The notes under the pieces are model-generated. The model searched no databases. It saw only the letters and a list, made by a program, of their open reading frames with translations, and was not told where the DNA came from. From CATOSD01 sp965203135 (GTDB lineage Bacteria; Chloroflexota; Dehalococcoidia; Lucifugimonadales; CATOSD01): a DNA stretch of 64,000 nucleotides. The DNA is taken from positions 1,674,001-1,738,000 of the forward strand of contig CBDBBO010000001.1 in NCBI GenBank assembly GCA_965203135.1, written 5' to 3'. Shown piece by piece: positions 1 to 8,559 of the stretch (its first letter is position 1; each line of letters opens with the position of its first letter). Both the position numbers and the translations under genes were made by a program.

Positions 1-352
1 CGGTGGCCACCACGGCCGCGACCGCGTCACCCACGCAGCGCACCTTGCCGACGGCGAGCGGCGGATGCGGTACCTCCTTGGTGTCCGGCACCACCCAGCC
101 GCAGATGAGGCTGCCGAGTTGGTCGGCGAGCTGTTCACCGGTGTAGACGGCCACCACGCCGTCGGCGGCTTCCGCGGCGGAGGTGTCCACTCCATTGATG
201 TTCGCGTGGGCGTAGGGGCTCCGCACCAGCGCGAGGTGCAGCATGCCCACCATCTTGATGTCATCGACGTAGGTGCCCTGACCCGATATGAGCCTGGGGT
301 CTTCGCGCCGCTTGATGCTCGCGCCGAAAGGGGAAGTGGTCGAAGTGGTCAT
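1..352 (-). CDS. Xanthine/CO dehydrogenase-family molybdopterin-binding subunit (N-terminus, cut by window edge)
   Basis: The minus strand reads an open frame of 117 codons from ATG at 352 to the left edge. It begins MTTSTTSPFGASIKRREDPR and continues with LISGQGTYVDDI and LHLALVRSPYAHA, the standard opening of the large subunit of the xanthine dehydrogenase/aldehyde oxidase/CoxL family (domain a/b hammerhead). These enzymes hydroxylate small carbon compounds or oxidise CO using Mo-cytosine dinucleotide; the substrate cannot be told because the active-site loops lie outside the window. A strong AAGGAGG site sits 6 bases before the ATG. Partner FAD and iron-sulfur subunits are not visible here. 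Confidence 0.9.
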   Translation of the reverse strand, partial: MTTSTTSPFGASIKRREDPRLISGQGTYVDDIKMVGMLHLALVRSPYAHANINGVDTSAAEAADGVVAVYTGEQLADQLGSLICGWVVPDTKEVPHPPLAVGKVRCVGDAVAAVVAT

Positions 353-603
353 GCCGTCCTCCTTGCTGAGCCTGTGTAGTCAGTCGTGGCACGAACCGAG
401 GAGCCGCTCGACGCTGGCGGGCGGACCGCCAACGAGAAGGAAGAAAATGCCCCCGGTCGTGTAGTTTGACACTGTATCGCACTGCGCCATTCAAGGCAAG
501 CTGGCCCCGGCCCCCGAGCCGTCATTCCGGCCCCCAGCTGTCATTCCGGCCCCCGAGCCGGAATCTATGGCGGTGAGGCCGCCACTAGCCCACGCCGTTC
601 GTG

Positions 604-646
604 CCATTCCGAGCGTAGCGCAGCGGAGCCGAGGAATCTAAAGCGG
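604..646 (-). repeat. Dispersed intergenic repeat, ATTCCTCGGC...CTCGGAATG type
   Basis: Reverse-strand copy of a short repeat with core GATTCCTCGGCTACGCTCGG; here the core carries a small insertion. Related copies occur at 737-763, 23848-23910 and 35301-35329. The unit is itself partly palindromic (CGAG/CTCG). Confidence 0.7.
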
Positions 647-736
647 TCGATGTTGACAGCCTTGGGTACTGAGAAAAAGCGCTGAAGTCAGTAGTCAGAC
701 TTGGCTTATCCAGCGTCGATGTAATGCAAAACCTTT

Positions 737-763
737 GGATTCCTCGGCAAGCTCGGAATGACA
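737..763 (+). repeat. Dispersed intergenic repeat, second copy in inverted orientation
   Basis: Reads GGATTCCTCGGCAAGCTCGG followed by AATGACA, the same family as 604-646 but on the opposite strand, so the two copies form a loose inverted pair about 90 bases apart. Confidence 0.7.
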
Positions 764-855
764 TGGCAATCGGAATGGCATGGCAAAAGAGGGGAGTCCT
801 GCGGTAACCCAGCCAGTTGTTCGGCTTAGGCCAGAATCTCCGATACCTACCCCTG

Positions 856-1002
856 TCAGCCCTCGCAGGGGGAAGAGCCTGCCCTGAGCCTTGTCGAATG
901 GGTTAGAGCCTGCCCTGAGCGCAGCCGAAGGGATGGGGGGTGAGGTAGCCCGCCGGCGGCGTAGATGGGAACGTTGGCGTCAATGAAGACCGCCGGGCTC
1001 AT
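856..1002 (-). pseudogene. Truncated PIN-domain (VapC-like) toxin
   Basis: ATG at 1002 on the minus strand opens a frame reading MSPAVFIDANVPIYAAGG, the characteristic first strand and first catalytic Asp of a PIN-domain ribonuclease. After about 18 residues the frame runs straight into the tandem repeat at 874-935 and stops at 856 after only 48 codons; a normal PIN toxin has about 130 residues. The start lies inside the end of the upstream antitoxin gene (23-base overlap), as expected for an intact vapBC operon. I infer that the toxin was interrupted or eroded by the repeat and is inactive. Confidence 0.75.
874..935 (+). repeat. Tandem pair of 31-base repeat units inside the PIN toxin remnant
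   Basis: Two adjacent units, 874-904 and 905-935, both start AGAGCCTGCCCTGAGC and end in a TCGAA/CCGAAGGG segment. Related sequence occurs at 5694-5735, 16490-16518 and 23848-23880. The copies replace the expected body of the toxin gene. Confidence 0.75.
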
Positions 1003-1228
1003 GGGCGGCCTCCAACTCGCCGGAGAGGGTGTCCGGGTCAGGCGGGTCCTCCACGTTCAACCCTATCAACCGCTCAATCGCCTGCCTCCGGCGCGCACGG
1101 ACGATGTCCTCATAGGCGTCATCGATCAGGCATCGCACCACGTCGGAGATGGGGATGCCTCTCTCTTCGACAAGCTCCTCCAGCCGGCGCCGGCGCTCCG
1201 CGTCGAGCCGTACGTCCAGACGCGCCAT
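980..1228 (-). CDS. Ribbon-helix-helix type antitoxin (VapB-like)
   Basis: This 82-residue protein begins MARLDVRLDAERRRRLEELV, a typical MetJ/Arc ribbon-helix-helix N-terminus: a basic beta strand followed by two helices (residues about 1-50), then an acidic tail that in such families wraps the toxin. The ATG has a GGGAGG site 7 bases upstream and a good promoter at 1266-1295. The gene overlaps the truncated PIN toxin by 23 bases. The antitoxin is now an orphan, probably still a DNA-binding autorepressor. Family assignment rests on residue pattern only. Confidence 0.75.
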   Translation of the reverse strand: MARLDVRLDAERRRRLEELVEERGIPISDVVRCLIDDAYEDIVRARRRQAIERLIGLNVEDPPDPDTLSGELEAAHEPGGLH

Positions 1229-1265
1229 CTCATCCTCCCTGTACGGATAGTAGTGTGCGGAGCTC

Positions 1266-1295
1266 AGTATGCGGCGGGCGACGCCCCTCTGTCAA
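1266..1295 (-). promoter_or_regulatory. Sigma70-type promoter of the antitoxin
   Basis: On the minus strand TTGACA (1295-1290) is followed 18 bases later by CATACT (1271-1266), about 38 bases before the ATG at 1228. Confidence 0.6.
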
Positions 1296-1318
1296 TATCC
1301 GGCCGCGGGGCGAGCAGG

Positions 1319-1433
1319 GCCTTTCGATTATCGTGCCGCTGCGACGTTTTCTCGCCTTGTCATGCTGAGCCTGTCGAAGCATCTTAGACCCTTCGGCTAC
1401 GCTCAGGGTGGCAGAAGGGGACAATCGAAAGGC
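1319..1433 (+). repeat. 115-base element with terminal inverted repeats, left copy
   Basis: Starts GCCTTTCGATTATC and ends GACAATCGAAAGGC, so the ends are inverted repeats of about 14 bases. The interior holds CATGCTGAGCCTGTCGAAGC and CCCTTCGGCTACGCTCAGGG, both partly palindromic. An inverted copy is at 5522-5660. No protein is encoded; it resembles a MITE or REP-type element. With the neighbouring bases it fills most of the gap between the antitoxin and the fibronectin gene. Confidence 0.8.
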
Positions 1434-1669
1434 TCTGGAAAATTGCGCGATGATGTGGCGCGCGCGGTGTCTCTTCTGCTATACTGGCCGACGTGCCCGG
1501 ACGCTATTGATACTGCATATCGACAGGAAATAGAATCCGGCGGCGTTTACGGGTATTCGGAGCGTAAGTTCGCGGCTCGTCTCCGCCCTAAAATGATATT
1601 TTGTCTCATAAAATCGGCCGGACGGCCACACGCGCGACGCCATCGCGCTGAGAGAGGAACTCGGGACCC

Positions 1670-4600
1670 ATGATCGACGCCATTCGCAACGCAACCCGCA
1701 CCTTCACGCCCTCCACGCGGCGGGGCCTGACCCTGGCCGCCCTCGCCGTCGCCCTGCTGGCGGCGTTCCTCGCCCCCCCCCCCCCCCCGCGCAGGCGCAG
1801 GCTTCCCTCCCCCACGACCTGTCCCTCACCTTCCGGCACGGCTTATCCGGCTTAGAAGGTGGGCGGTGGATATTCACCCTGACCAACGAGGGCCAACAAC
1901 ACGCCCACAGCGGGCAGGTCAGGGTTTCATTCCGTCGCCACTTGGGAGGCGACGTTGTGATTGCAGAACGCTTCGGTATTGACGAGGAGTTTGGGAAGTT
2001 TGAGATTGACCCGCAGTCCGGGAACTTTACGTCGGCCACGGGAACTTGGTACTTCAGAAACCTGGCCCCCGGACAGAAGACGGAATTGATCATATCTACC
2101 AACTTTAGAGACGAACAAGAGGTTGTGGACAGCACTGAGGACCGACTGGTAATAGGAAGTGGGGAGATCGTCAGTTCCACGCCAAGGGAGAGGCCTGAGT
2201 ATCTGCACAACAACGCGACCCGCGAGGCATGGAAGTACAACTTTAAACTGTCAGATAGGGCAGCCGAGGGAAACGCCATTGTGGAAATGCAGGGCAGCGA
2301 AGACCGGTTCCCCGAGGCGAACGATACGGTTGATGTCACCGTCAGGTTTTGGAACGCTGTCGCTTATCCTGGTTCTCTTTATGCTAGTCACGACATGTAC
2401 GACGTACGGGTGAAGTTGACCCCTTCCCCGGGCCTGGCGCTGGTGAGAGCCACCGCTCCCAGAGGCACGTTCGGCACCAGTCCTAATGATATTGAGATAA
2501 GCTCTTCTTTCAACCTTTCCACCGGAATCTGGAATCTCGGTTCTGTGCCCGAGAATGTGGGTGGAGTTATTTACATCGACATGCCCGTAACGGTCCGGTA
2601 CACCGGGGCAGCCCCCCTAGAGCAAGCCTGCCTGACCGCGGAACTGGTCAATATCGTGCCCCCGGAAAGACCTGATAATCCGGATATCCAGCGGGACAGC
2701 AAGGCCGGGGTCTGCCTGGGCAATGACCCAAGGGTGTTGCTCCGGGGCGAGATCGGCGACCACATTACGCCGGCGACCGATGGGGACGGATTCCCGCTCT
2801 TCCACCTCTATCCCTGCGTCGGGGAAACGGCCTACCCCTGCAACGACCAGGATACCCTGGAGCTGGTGACCTTCATAAGTCGCGAAGACATGCGGGAGCG
2901 TGACGTCGGCATCGGCCGGTTCGACGCTGATATAGCTGACTTCGGGCATGCGGTCTATCTCCAGCCGGAGAGCATTGTGCTCCAGGTGGAGGATACCCCC
3001 GTAGTGCGGAAGGAAAACGTGGCCAGCCCAGTGTGGCGTACCGGCAGCGAGCATGATAACGATGCCAATGACGCGGGTCTTATACCGGGCCCGGCTGTCT
3101 CATTTCGCCTGCCTTCTCCCGATTATGCAAAATACAAATTTGCCATCAGCCCTGTGGGCACGCTGCCGGGCAGCATGAAGTTCATATCCCCTAGTTACAC
3201 CCCATTCACCTTCCTGAACCTAGAAAACAAGCTGTCGGAAGGACCTTGGAGTGTATCAGATGGATCATACGAAACATTCGTAGAATTTGGGGATCTCGGC
3301 ACCTACGTTGTAGATCTGACGATAGAAGCCACGCACACAGATACCAGCACGACGTACACCGCTACCAGCACGACGCACCGCGCCCCGACAGGGCGCTACA
3401 CGTTCCACGTCGGCCCGGCGGCGGAGCTTGAGGTGCGGGACGCCGGGGCCAACCTAGAGCTGCCCTCCGGCAAGCGGGCCTACACCATAATGGCAGTGAA
3501 CAACGGGCCGGACATCCCCCCCGCCGCCCAAGTGATGCTGGCCGACGTGCCCGAGGGAGCGGAGGCCGTGGCCAGCCAGGGCAGCTACGACCAAGGCGTC
3601 TGCGACGAGGACGGCCTCTGCCAGGGCGTCTGGACCATCGGCGAGCTGAGGCTCAGCGACTTCTACCGGGCCAGCGGACTGCCCGGCGACGGCCCGACCC
3701 TGACCCTGATCACCGACGCCGCCATCGCGGACCCGATTACCGCCACCATCGAGAACACGCAGGACTACTGCGTCCGCATCAAGAGCGGCGGCGAGTTTTC
3801 CGACGACCGGGAATGTACGGGGAGCCTGCCGGCGGGTTACACCGAGCACTCCGCCGCCTACTACGACTACACCACCTCGGACTGCATCGACAGTACCGGC
3901 GAGAAGGTGGCCGCGTCCAGCCGGTCGGACTGCGAAACCACCAGCGGTAACAGCTGGCACAGCAACGACAGGGATGTGCAGATTGCCTCCCACGCGGGAA
4001 CCGGCCGGCTCCACCCCGACGCGCCCCGGTCCCTCCGGGTCGATAAGTTCGGTTCCCTGGCCCTGCTGCGCTGGCAGCCGCCGGAGAGCGGGGCAGTGAA
4101 CCGCTTCGGAATAACCCACTACCAGGTGGAGCGCAACGGGGTGGTGGTGGCGGACGACGTAACGGGAATCATGTACGTGGACCTGCGGGGCGGCGCCGTG
4201 AACCAGGCCTTCCGGGTACGGGCGGTGAACGACCAGGAAGTCCCCGGGCCGTGGTCGCGGCCCATCGGAACCAGCGGGCCGCTGGAGCGGCCGGGTGAGC
4301 TGGCCGCTCCCAACGGACTGACCGCCACGCCGGGCGTCGGTGTGGGCCGCATCGACCTGCGCTGGTTCGCCCCGTCCGCAGACAACAGCCTGCGCTACGT
4401 CATCGAGCACGCCACCGACGGCGCCGGCCCCTGGACGACGCTGGCCAGCCGCCACAGCGGCACCACCTACTCCCACACCGGCGCCATCCTGTTGCCGAGC
4501 ACCACTCACTACTACCGAGTGGCCACAGTGCGGGGCAATGACATCAGCGCATGGGCCTACGCCCAGGCGACCACGGAGGCCGTGGACGAGGACGGCGAAC

Positions 4601-5382
4601 CGGCGTGGTTCGACCCGCCCGGCTGGCCGATGAACCTGCGGTTCACCAGGATAGACCGCACCGCGGTGACCCTGGCCTGGGACCCGCCGGCGGACGACGG
4701 CGGCAGCCGGATAACAGGCTACGAGTACCGCGTGTTCGGCCCCTGCGCGTCCGGCGCCGACGCGGTGTGCGACATAGTCGCTCCCACCCGTGTCAGCGGC
4801 ACCTCGCGGAGCATCTCCGGGCTGAACCGGGAAGGGCCTTACGAGTTCCAGGTGCGCGCGCTGAACGCCGTGGGCGCCGGGGACTGGTCCCAGTCCATCC
4901 AGAAGGACGTCGGCCCCGCGACCGCCGGCGGCGGCCGGGTCATCCTCAGCCCCTCCCGGCTGACGGTAGCCGAGGGCGGCGAGGCCACCTACCGGGTGAA
5001 GCTGAGCACCAGCCCGACCATGCCGTTGTTCGTGACTTTGCACTGGGACGGGACCGGCGCCGAGAACCTGGGTGGGGAGTTGCCCTTCCAGCAGTTCAAG
5101 ATACTGCTGCCCAGCGGCTACGACGCCGCCGGCCTGCCGGAGTGGTGCAGCGGCATCCGCCTCGACTGGGAGGACGAAGCCTACGCCTGGAACGTGGGCG
5201 TGCCCATCACAGTGGTGGCCGCGGAGGACGACGACTCGGACCACGACTCGCTGACCATCCTGCACTCCATCTACACGCTGTCGGCGGAGTGCCTGAACAA
5301 CCCGGCCGATTACGCGCTGGACCCGGTGTACGACGGGATGTTCGGCCTGGCCCTGGAGGTCACCGAGCGGGACAACGACTAG
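1670..5382 (+). CDS. Large secreted protein with three fibronectin-III domains and a Calx-beta-like domain; frame broken at a 16-C tract
   Basis: ATG at 1670 opens a signal peptide (basic start, then hydrophobic LTLAALAVALLAAFLA). The frame is lost in a run of 16 C (1773-1788). Downstream the long frame resumes with AQAQASLPHDLSLTF, the expected signal-peptidase region, and stays open to 5382. One extra C (or two fewer) would restore a protein of about 1237 residues. The first 690 residues are beta-rich and of unknown type, with DUF11-like stretches. Three fibronectin-III domains follow (about nt 4020-4290, 4300-4590, 4610-4920), then a Calx-beta-like end starting SPSRLTVAEGGEATY. Likely exported and cell-surface or extracellular, perhaps adhesive. 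No anchor motif is seen at the C-terminus. The break may be phase variation, mutation or a sequencing error. Confidence 0.8.
1773..1788 (+). repeat. Homopolymeric C16 tract in the signal peptide coding region
   Basis: Sixteen consecutive C, directly upstream of the predicted signal-peptidase site. The start codon frame and the downstream frame disagree at 16 C and agree at 14 or 17. Such tracts are classic sites of slipped-strand mispairing, and also of assembly error. Confidence 0.85.
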
Positions 5383-6066
5383 GGGGGCGAGTGGTCAGTG
5401 GCCGGCGGTTAGGGGACGGCGGCCAGTGGCCGTCGCCCGGCCAACCCACTTTGACATCACCCGCACGCGTGTGCTACGCTTTCCTCAACAAAGGACCGAC
5501 CTACCACGCCAGTAGTCCCAGGGTCTTTCGATTGTCCCTTTCTGCCACCCTGAGCGTAGCCTTCTGCCACCCTGAGCGTAGCCGAAGGGTCTAAGATGCT
5601 TCGACAGGCTCAGCATGACAAGGCGAGAAAACGTCGCAGCGGCACGATAACCGAAAGACCCTGCGGTAGTCCCTTCCGCCTTGATTTGGGGAGAGCCTGC
5701 CCTGATTCTGCCGAACAGGTTAGTGCCTACCCCGTGCTTGACACGGGGACTGGGGGGTTAACCGCCCCCGCGCGCCTGTGTCATCCCCGCGACATTCGCG
5801 CCTGTTATCGTGCTCCCAGGCGCCCCCGGCCATGCCCCGCCGGCGCTCCGTCCAGCTACGAAATGTCCCCAAAAGTCCCCGTTTGACACACATTTCGCCA
5901 AGCTCCCGGCAACCTTCCCGGCTACGAATATAGAGTCACGGCGAATTCACATTTCCTTTACAATACTGTGATAGCGTTGGGCAGGTGGTCCGTTGACTCG
6001 TCGGAAAAATGACTGCTGAAGCGCACCCTTCGGACGGCGGTTTTCGTCAACTCGGGCAGGAGGTGT
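5383..6066. other. Intergenic region with inverted repeat element
   Basis: A 684-base gap between the fibronectin gene and the adaptor gene. It contains the inverted copy of the 115-base element (5522-5660) and a degenerate AGAGCCTGCCCTGA unit (about 5694-5735). The last 130 bases are more A/T-rich and probably carry the promoter of the adaptor-permease operon, but I could not pick a confident pair of boxes. No gene seen. Confidence 0.6.
5522..5660 (-). repeat. Element with terminal inverted repeats, right copy (inverted relative to 1319-1433)
   Basis: Begins GGTCTTTCGATTGTC and ends GATAACCGAAAGACC. It is the reverse complement of the element at 1319-1433, with an additional tandem duplication of about 22 bases (CTGCCACCCTGAGCGTAGCC repeated). 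The two copies bracket the fibronectin gene in opposite orientation. Confidence 0.8.
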
Positions 6067-8535
6067 ATGAGCAGCATCGTGAGAAGGGCGCTGGGCGCAC
6101 TGAAGAGGCTCCTCCGCTGGCGCACAGTTCTGGTGGCCGTCTTTGTGCTGGTCGCCATCGCCGTGGGCTACGGCGCTTACACGCTGCTGGGCGGCTCATC
6201 GCAGACCGCGTTGGAGGAGAACCAGCGTGAGCTTCCCGTGCGGATGGGGGTGCTGACCAGAGAGATCTCAATCGACGGCAGCATCGTGTTTCCGGAGAAG
6301 GAGACGCTGACGTTCGCGTCCCGCGGATTCGTCGATGAAATCCTGGTCAGCGAAGGCGAGGAAGTGAAGGCGGGCCAAACACTCGCGAGGCTGGACGCCG
6401 AGAGCGTTGCCGCGCTGCGCCAGGCCGCCGCCCAGGCGGAGTTGGACCTGCTGAAGGCGCGAGACGACCTCGCCGCCGCCGAGAATCCGACTTTGCTACT
6501 TGCGGAGTCCAGGCAGGCGGTGCTGGACGTCAGGGCGGCGCTGCGGGCAGCACAGCGGGAACTGGACACGCTGCTCAATCCCCCGGCTCACGCGCTGGCT
6601 CAGGCCAGGGCAGCAGAGGTGGATGCGAGGGCAGCGCTGCGGGCAGCACAGCGGGAACTGGACACGCTGCTCGATCCCCCGGCTCACGCGCTGGCTCAGG
6701 CCAGTGCAGAGGTGGTGGACGCTAGGGCCGCCGTTCGTGCGGCCTGGCGGGAACTGGACACGCTGCTGAATCCTTCGGATCATACGATCGCTCAGGCCGA
6801 GAGCATGGTCGTCGAGGCCGAGGCGGCTCTGCGAGATGCCCGGGAGAGGCTGACCAACGAGCGTGGTGACGCCCAAGCCCAGGTTGACGCCGCGCTGGAG
6901 GACCTGGACCTCGCCAAGCGTCGCCTGGTGGACGCCAGAGACGACAGCGGCTACCAGGAACACCGAAAGGCCATCGCCGACGCGGAGCGGAAGTACGCGC
7001 AGGCGGTCCGCAAGTGGACGGGCGCCGACCTCACCGAAGATGAGCTTGCCCTGTCTCCGAGTGCCCTGTTCGAAGCCTGGCGGCTCGATCCCGACGCGGC
7101 CTACGAGCGGGGCTACGACCCATTTGCCGGTGGTGAGCCGAGAGACGATCCCGCGACCAGATGGAACGAGATCACGGTCTACGCGTGGACGGCGTTTTAC
7201 CCAGCACCCGACTCGATACGAGCCACGTGCGGCGATTCCGAGCTGCTGCCGGTCGGAGCCGGCGGGGGTGAACCACTATGCGTTCTGAGGGAGATCAACA
7301 GCGCATGGGAGTCCTTGGACGAGGCGAGAGGCAGGCTCAGCAGGGCATTGGTCCAGCACGAGACCGGCATCGCGGAGGCAGAGGTGGCCGTGCTCCGGTC
7401 TGAGAGGTCTCTAGCTGAGGCGGAGAAGGCGCTGGCGGGCCTCGACGGTGGTCCCAGGGTCAAACTGCTGCTGGGGCGGCTGGACCTCGCCGAGTCCAAC
7501 CTGGCGAAAGCGGAGGCGGACCTTGATAAGCTGAGCGCGCCCGACCCCGTCGAGGTGGAGGCCATGCGCGATCGGGCGGCCCTTGCCGAGGCGAACCTGG
7601 CGCAGGCGGAGGCGGACCTAACCAGGCTGAGCGCGCCCGACCCCGTGGAGGTGGAGGCCAAGCGCGACCGGGCGGCCCTCGCCGAGGCGAGCCTGGCGCA
7701 GGCGGAGTCGGACCTAGCGAGGTTGAGCGCACCCGACCCCGTGGAGGTGGAGACCAGACGCGGCAGGGTGGCTGTCGCCGAGGCGAGCCTGGCGGAAGCG
7801 GAGGTGGACCTGGAGAGGCTGACTGCGCGCCGGGAGCTGGAGGTTACGCTGCGGGAAACCGCGCTGATCGCGGCGCAGGCGAATCTGGACGGCGCGGTGT
7901 CCAGGCTCGAGAACTCGACGCTCAAAGCCCCCTGGGACGGCTACGTGTCCAAGATACTGGTGGAGAAGAACGAGGAGATAAGCGCCGCAGACGCGGTGCT
8001 CGAGCTGATTGATTACGTCGTCGTCGAGGTGGACGGGCGCGTGGACGAATTCGAGGTGCTCGAGTTGGAGCGCGGCGCGGTTGCGTCGGTCAGGCTGGAC
8101 GCGCTGCCCGACCAGATGTTGGAAGGCGTGGTCTCCAACATAAGCACAGATGCCAGCAATGAGCGTGGGTCGGCGACATTCAATGCCAAGGTGAAGTTTG
8201 TATTGCCGGACGGGCTGCGCATCCAGGAGGGTCTCCGCGCGACGGCCAAGGTGTCGCTGGGAGAGGAGCGCGGCCTGTTGGTTCCAAATCCGGCCATCCG
8301 CGGCACATACGACCACCCCGCCGTGCTCGTGGTCGGCGGCGTTGAAGTCGAGGAGCGCGCCGTGGTACTGGGTAGCACCGACGGCTTCTGGACAGTGGTC
8401 AGGGAAGGGCTTGCGGAAGGGGAACTGGTCGCCGTCGAATTGGGTCGTCCGGGGGAGGGAGTCTTTGGGACGGAAGTGACCGTTGGGGGACCGCAGCCTG
8501 AAGAAGAAGAGACCATTGTTGTCGAGGAGCCGTAG
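6067..8535 (+). CDS. HlyD/MacA-type membrane fusion protein with long repeat-built coiled coil
   Basis: The 822-residue protein has one N-terminal membrane segment (about residues 20-43), a biotinyl-lipoyl-like half motif (GFVDEILVSEGEEVKAGQTL, about 95-114), a very long helical region, then the second lipoyl half (LKAPWDGYVSKILVEKNEEI) and beta-barrel domains. The helical hairpin contains three tandem 32-residue repeats (core RELDTLLNPPAHALAQA, nt 6535-6830) and three more 32-residue repeats (core SAPDPVEVEA, nt 7540-7830), with an inserted globular stretch between (nt 7010-7310). It should act as the adaptor linking the permease encoded next to the cell exterior. ATG with GGAGGTG 3 bases upstream. 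The adjacent MacB-type permease supports an export role; the cargo is unknown. Confidence 0.88.
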   Translation: MSSIVRRALGALKRLLRWRTVLVAVFVLVAIAVGYGAYTLLGGSSQTALEENQRELPVRMGVLTREISIDGSIVFPEKETLTFASRGFVDEILVSEGEEVKAGQTLARLDAESVAALRQAAAQAELDLLKARDDLAAAENPTLLLAESRQAVLDVRAALRAAQRELDTLLNPPAHALAQARAAEVDARAALRAAQRELDTLLDPPAHALAQASAEVVDARAAVRAAWRELDTLLNPSDHTIAQAESMVVEAEAALRDARERLTNERGDAQAQVDAALEDLDLAKRRLVDARDDSGYQEHRKAIADAERKYAQAVRKWTGADLTEDELALSPSALFEAWRLDPDAAYERGYDPFAGGEPRDDPATRWNEITVYAWTAFYPAPDSIRATCGDSELLPVGAGGGEPLCVLREINSAWESLDEARGRLSRALVQHETGIAEAEVAVLRSERSLAEAEKALAGLDGGPRVKLLLGRLDLAESNLAKAEADLDKLSAPDPVEVEAMRDRAALAEANLAQAEADLTRLSAPDPVEVEAKRDRAALAEASLAQAESDLARLSAPDPVEVETRRGRVAVAEASLAEAEVDLERLTARRELEVTLRETALIAAQANLDGAVSRLENSTLKAPWDGYVSKILVEKNEEISAADAVLELIDYVVVEVDGRVDEFEVLELERGAVASVRLDALPDQMLEGVVSNISTDASNERGSATFNAKVKFVLPDGLRIQEGLRATAKVSLGEERGLLVPNPAIRGTYDHPAVLVVGGVEVEERAVVLGSTDGFWTVVREGLAEGELVAVELGRPGEGVFGTEVTVGGPQPEEEETIVVEEP

Positions 8536-8559
8536 AGCGCCAGCGAGAGCGAGTTAGCC

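Larger units (their letters stand above)
353..855. other. Intergenic region rich in short palindromic repeats
   Basis: No convincing gene. It holds the leader of the molybdenum hydroxylase gene, a short tandem of the unit TCATTCCGGCCCCC (about 516-565), and copies of the dispersed repeats listed separately. The small open frames here are not supported by start sites or recognisable protein sequence. Confidence 0.6.

Noticed and set aside
874..935. Possible CRISPR-like array because of the tandem 31-base repeat
   Set aside because: Only two adjacent units without spacers; it belongs to a dispersed repeat family.
965..1387. Plus-strand 140-codon frame over the antitoxin gene
   Set aside because: Antisense to a credible antitoxin and ends in repeat sequence.
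3454..5265. Long open frame of 603 codons on the minus strand within the fibronectin gene
   Set aside because: Shadow of a GC-rich coding strand; composition is Arg/Gly/Val/His-rich with no recognisable motif, while the plus frame has clear domains.
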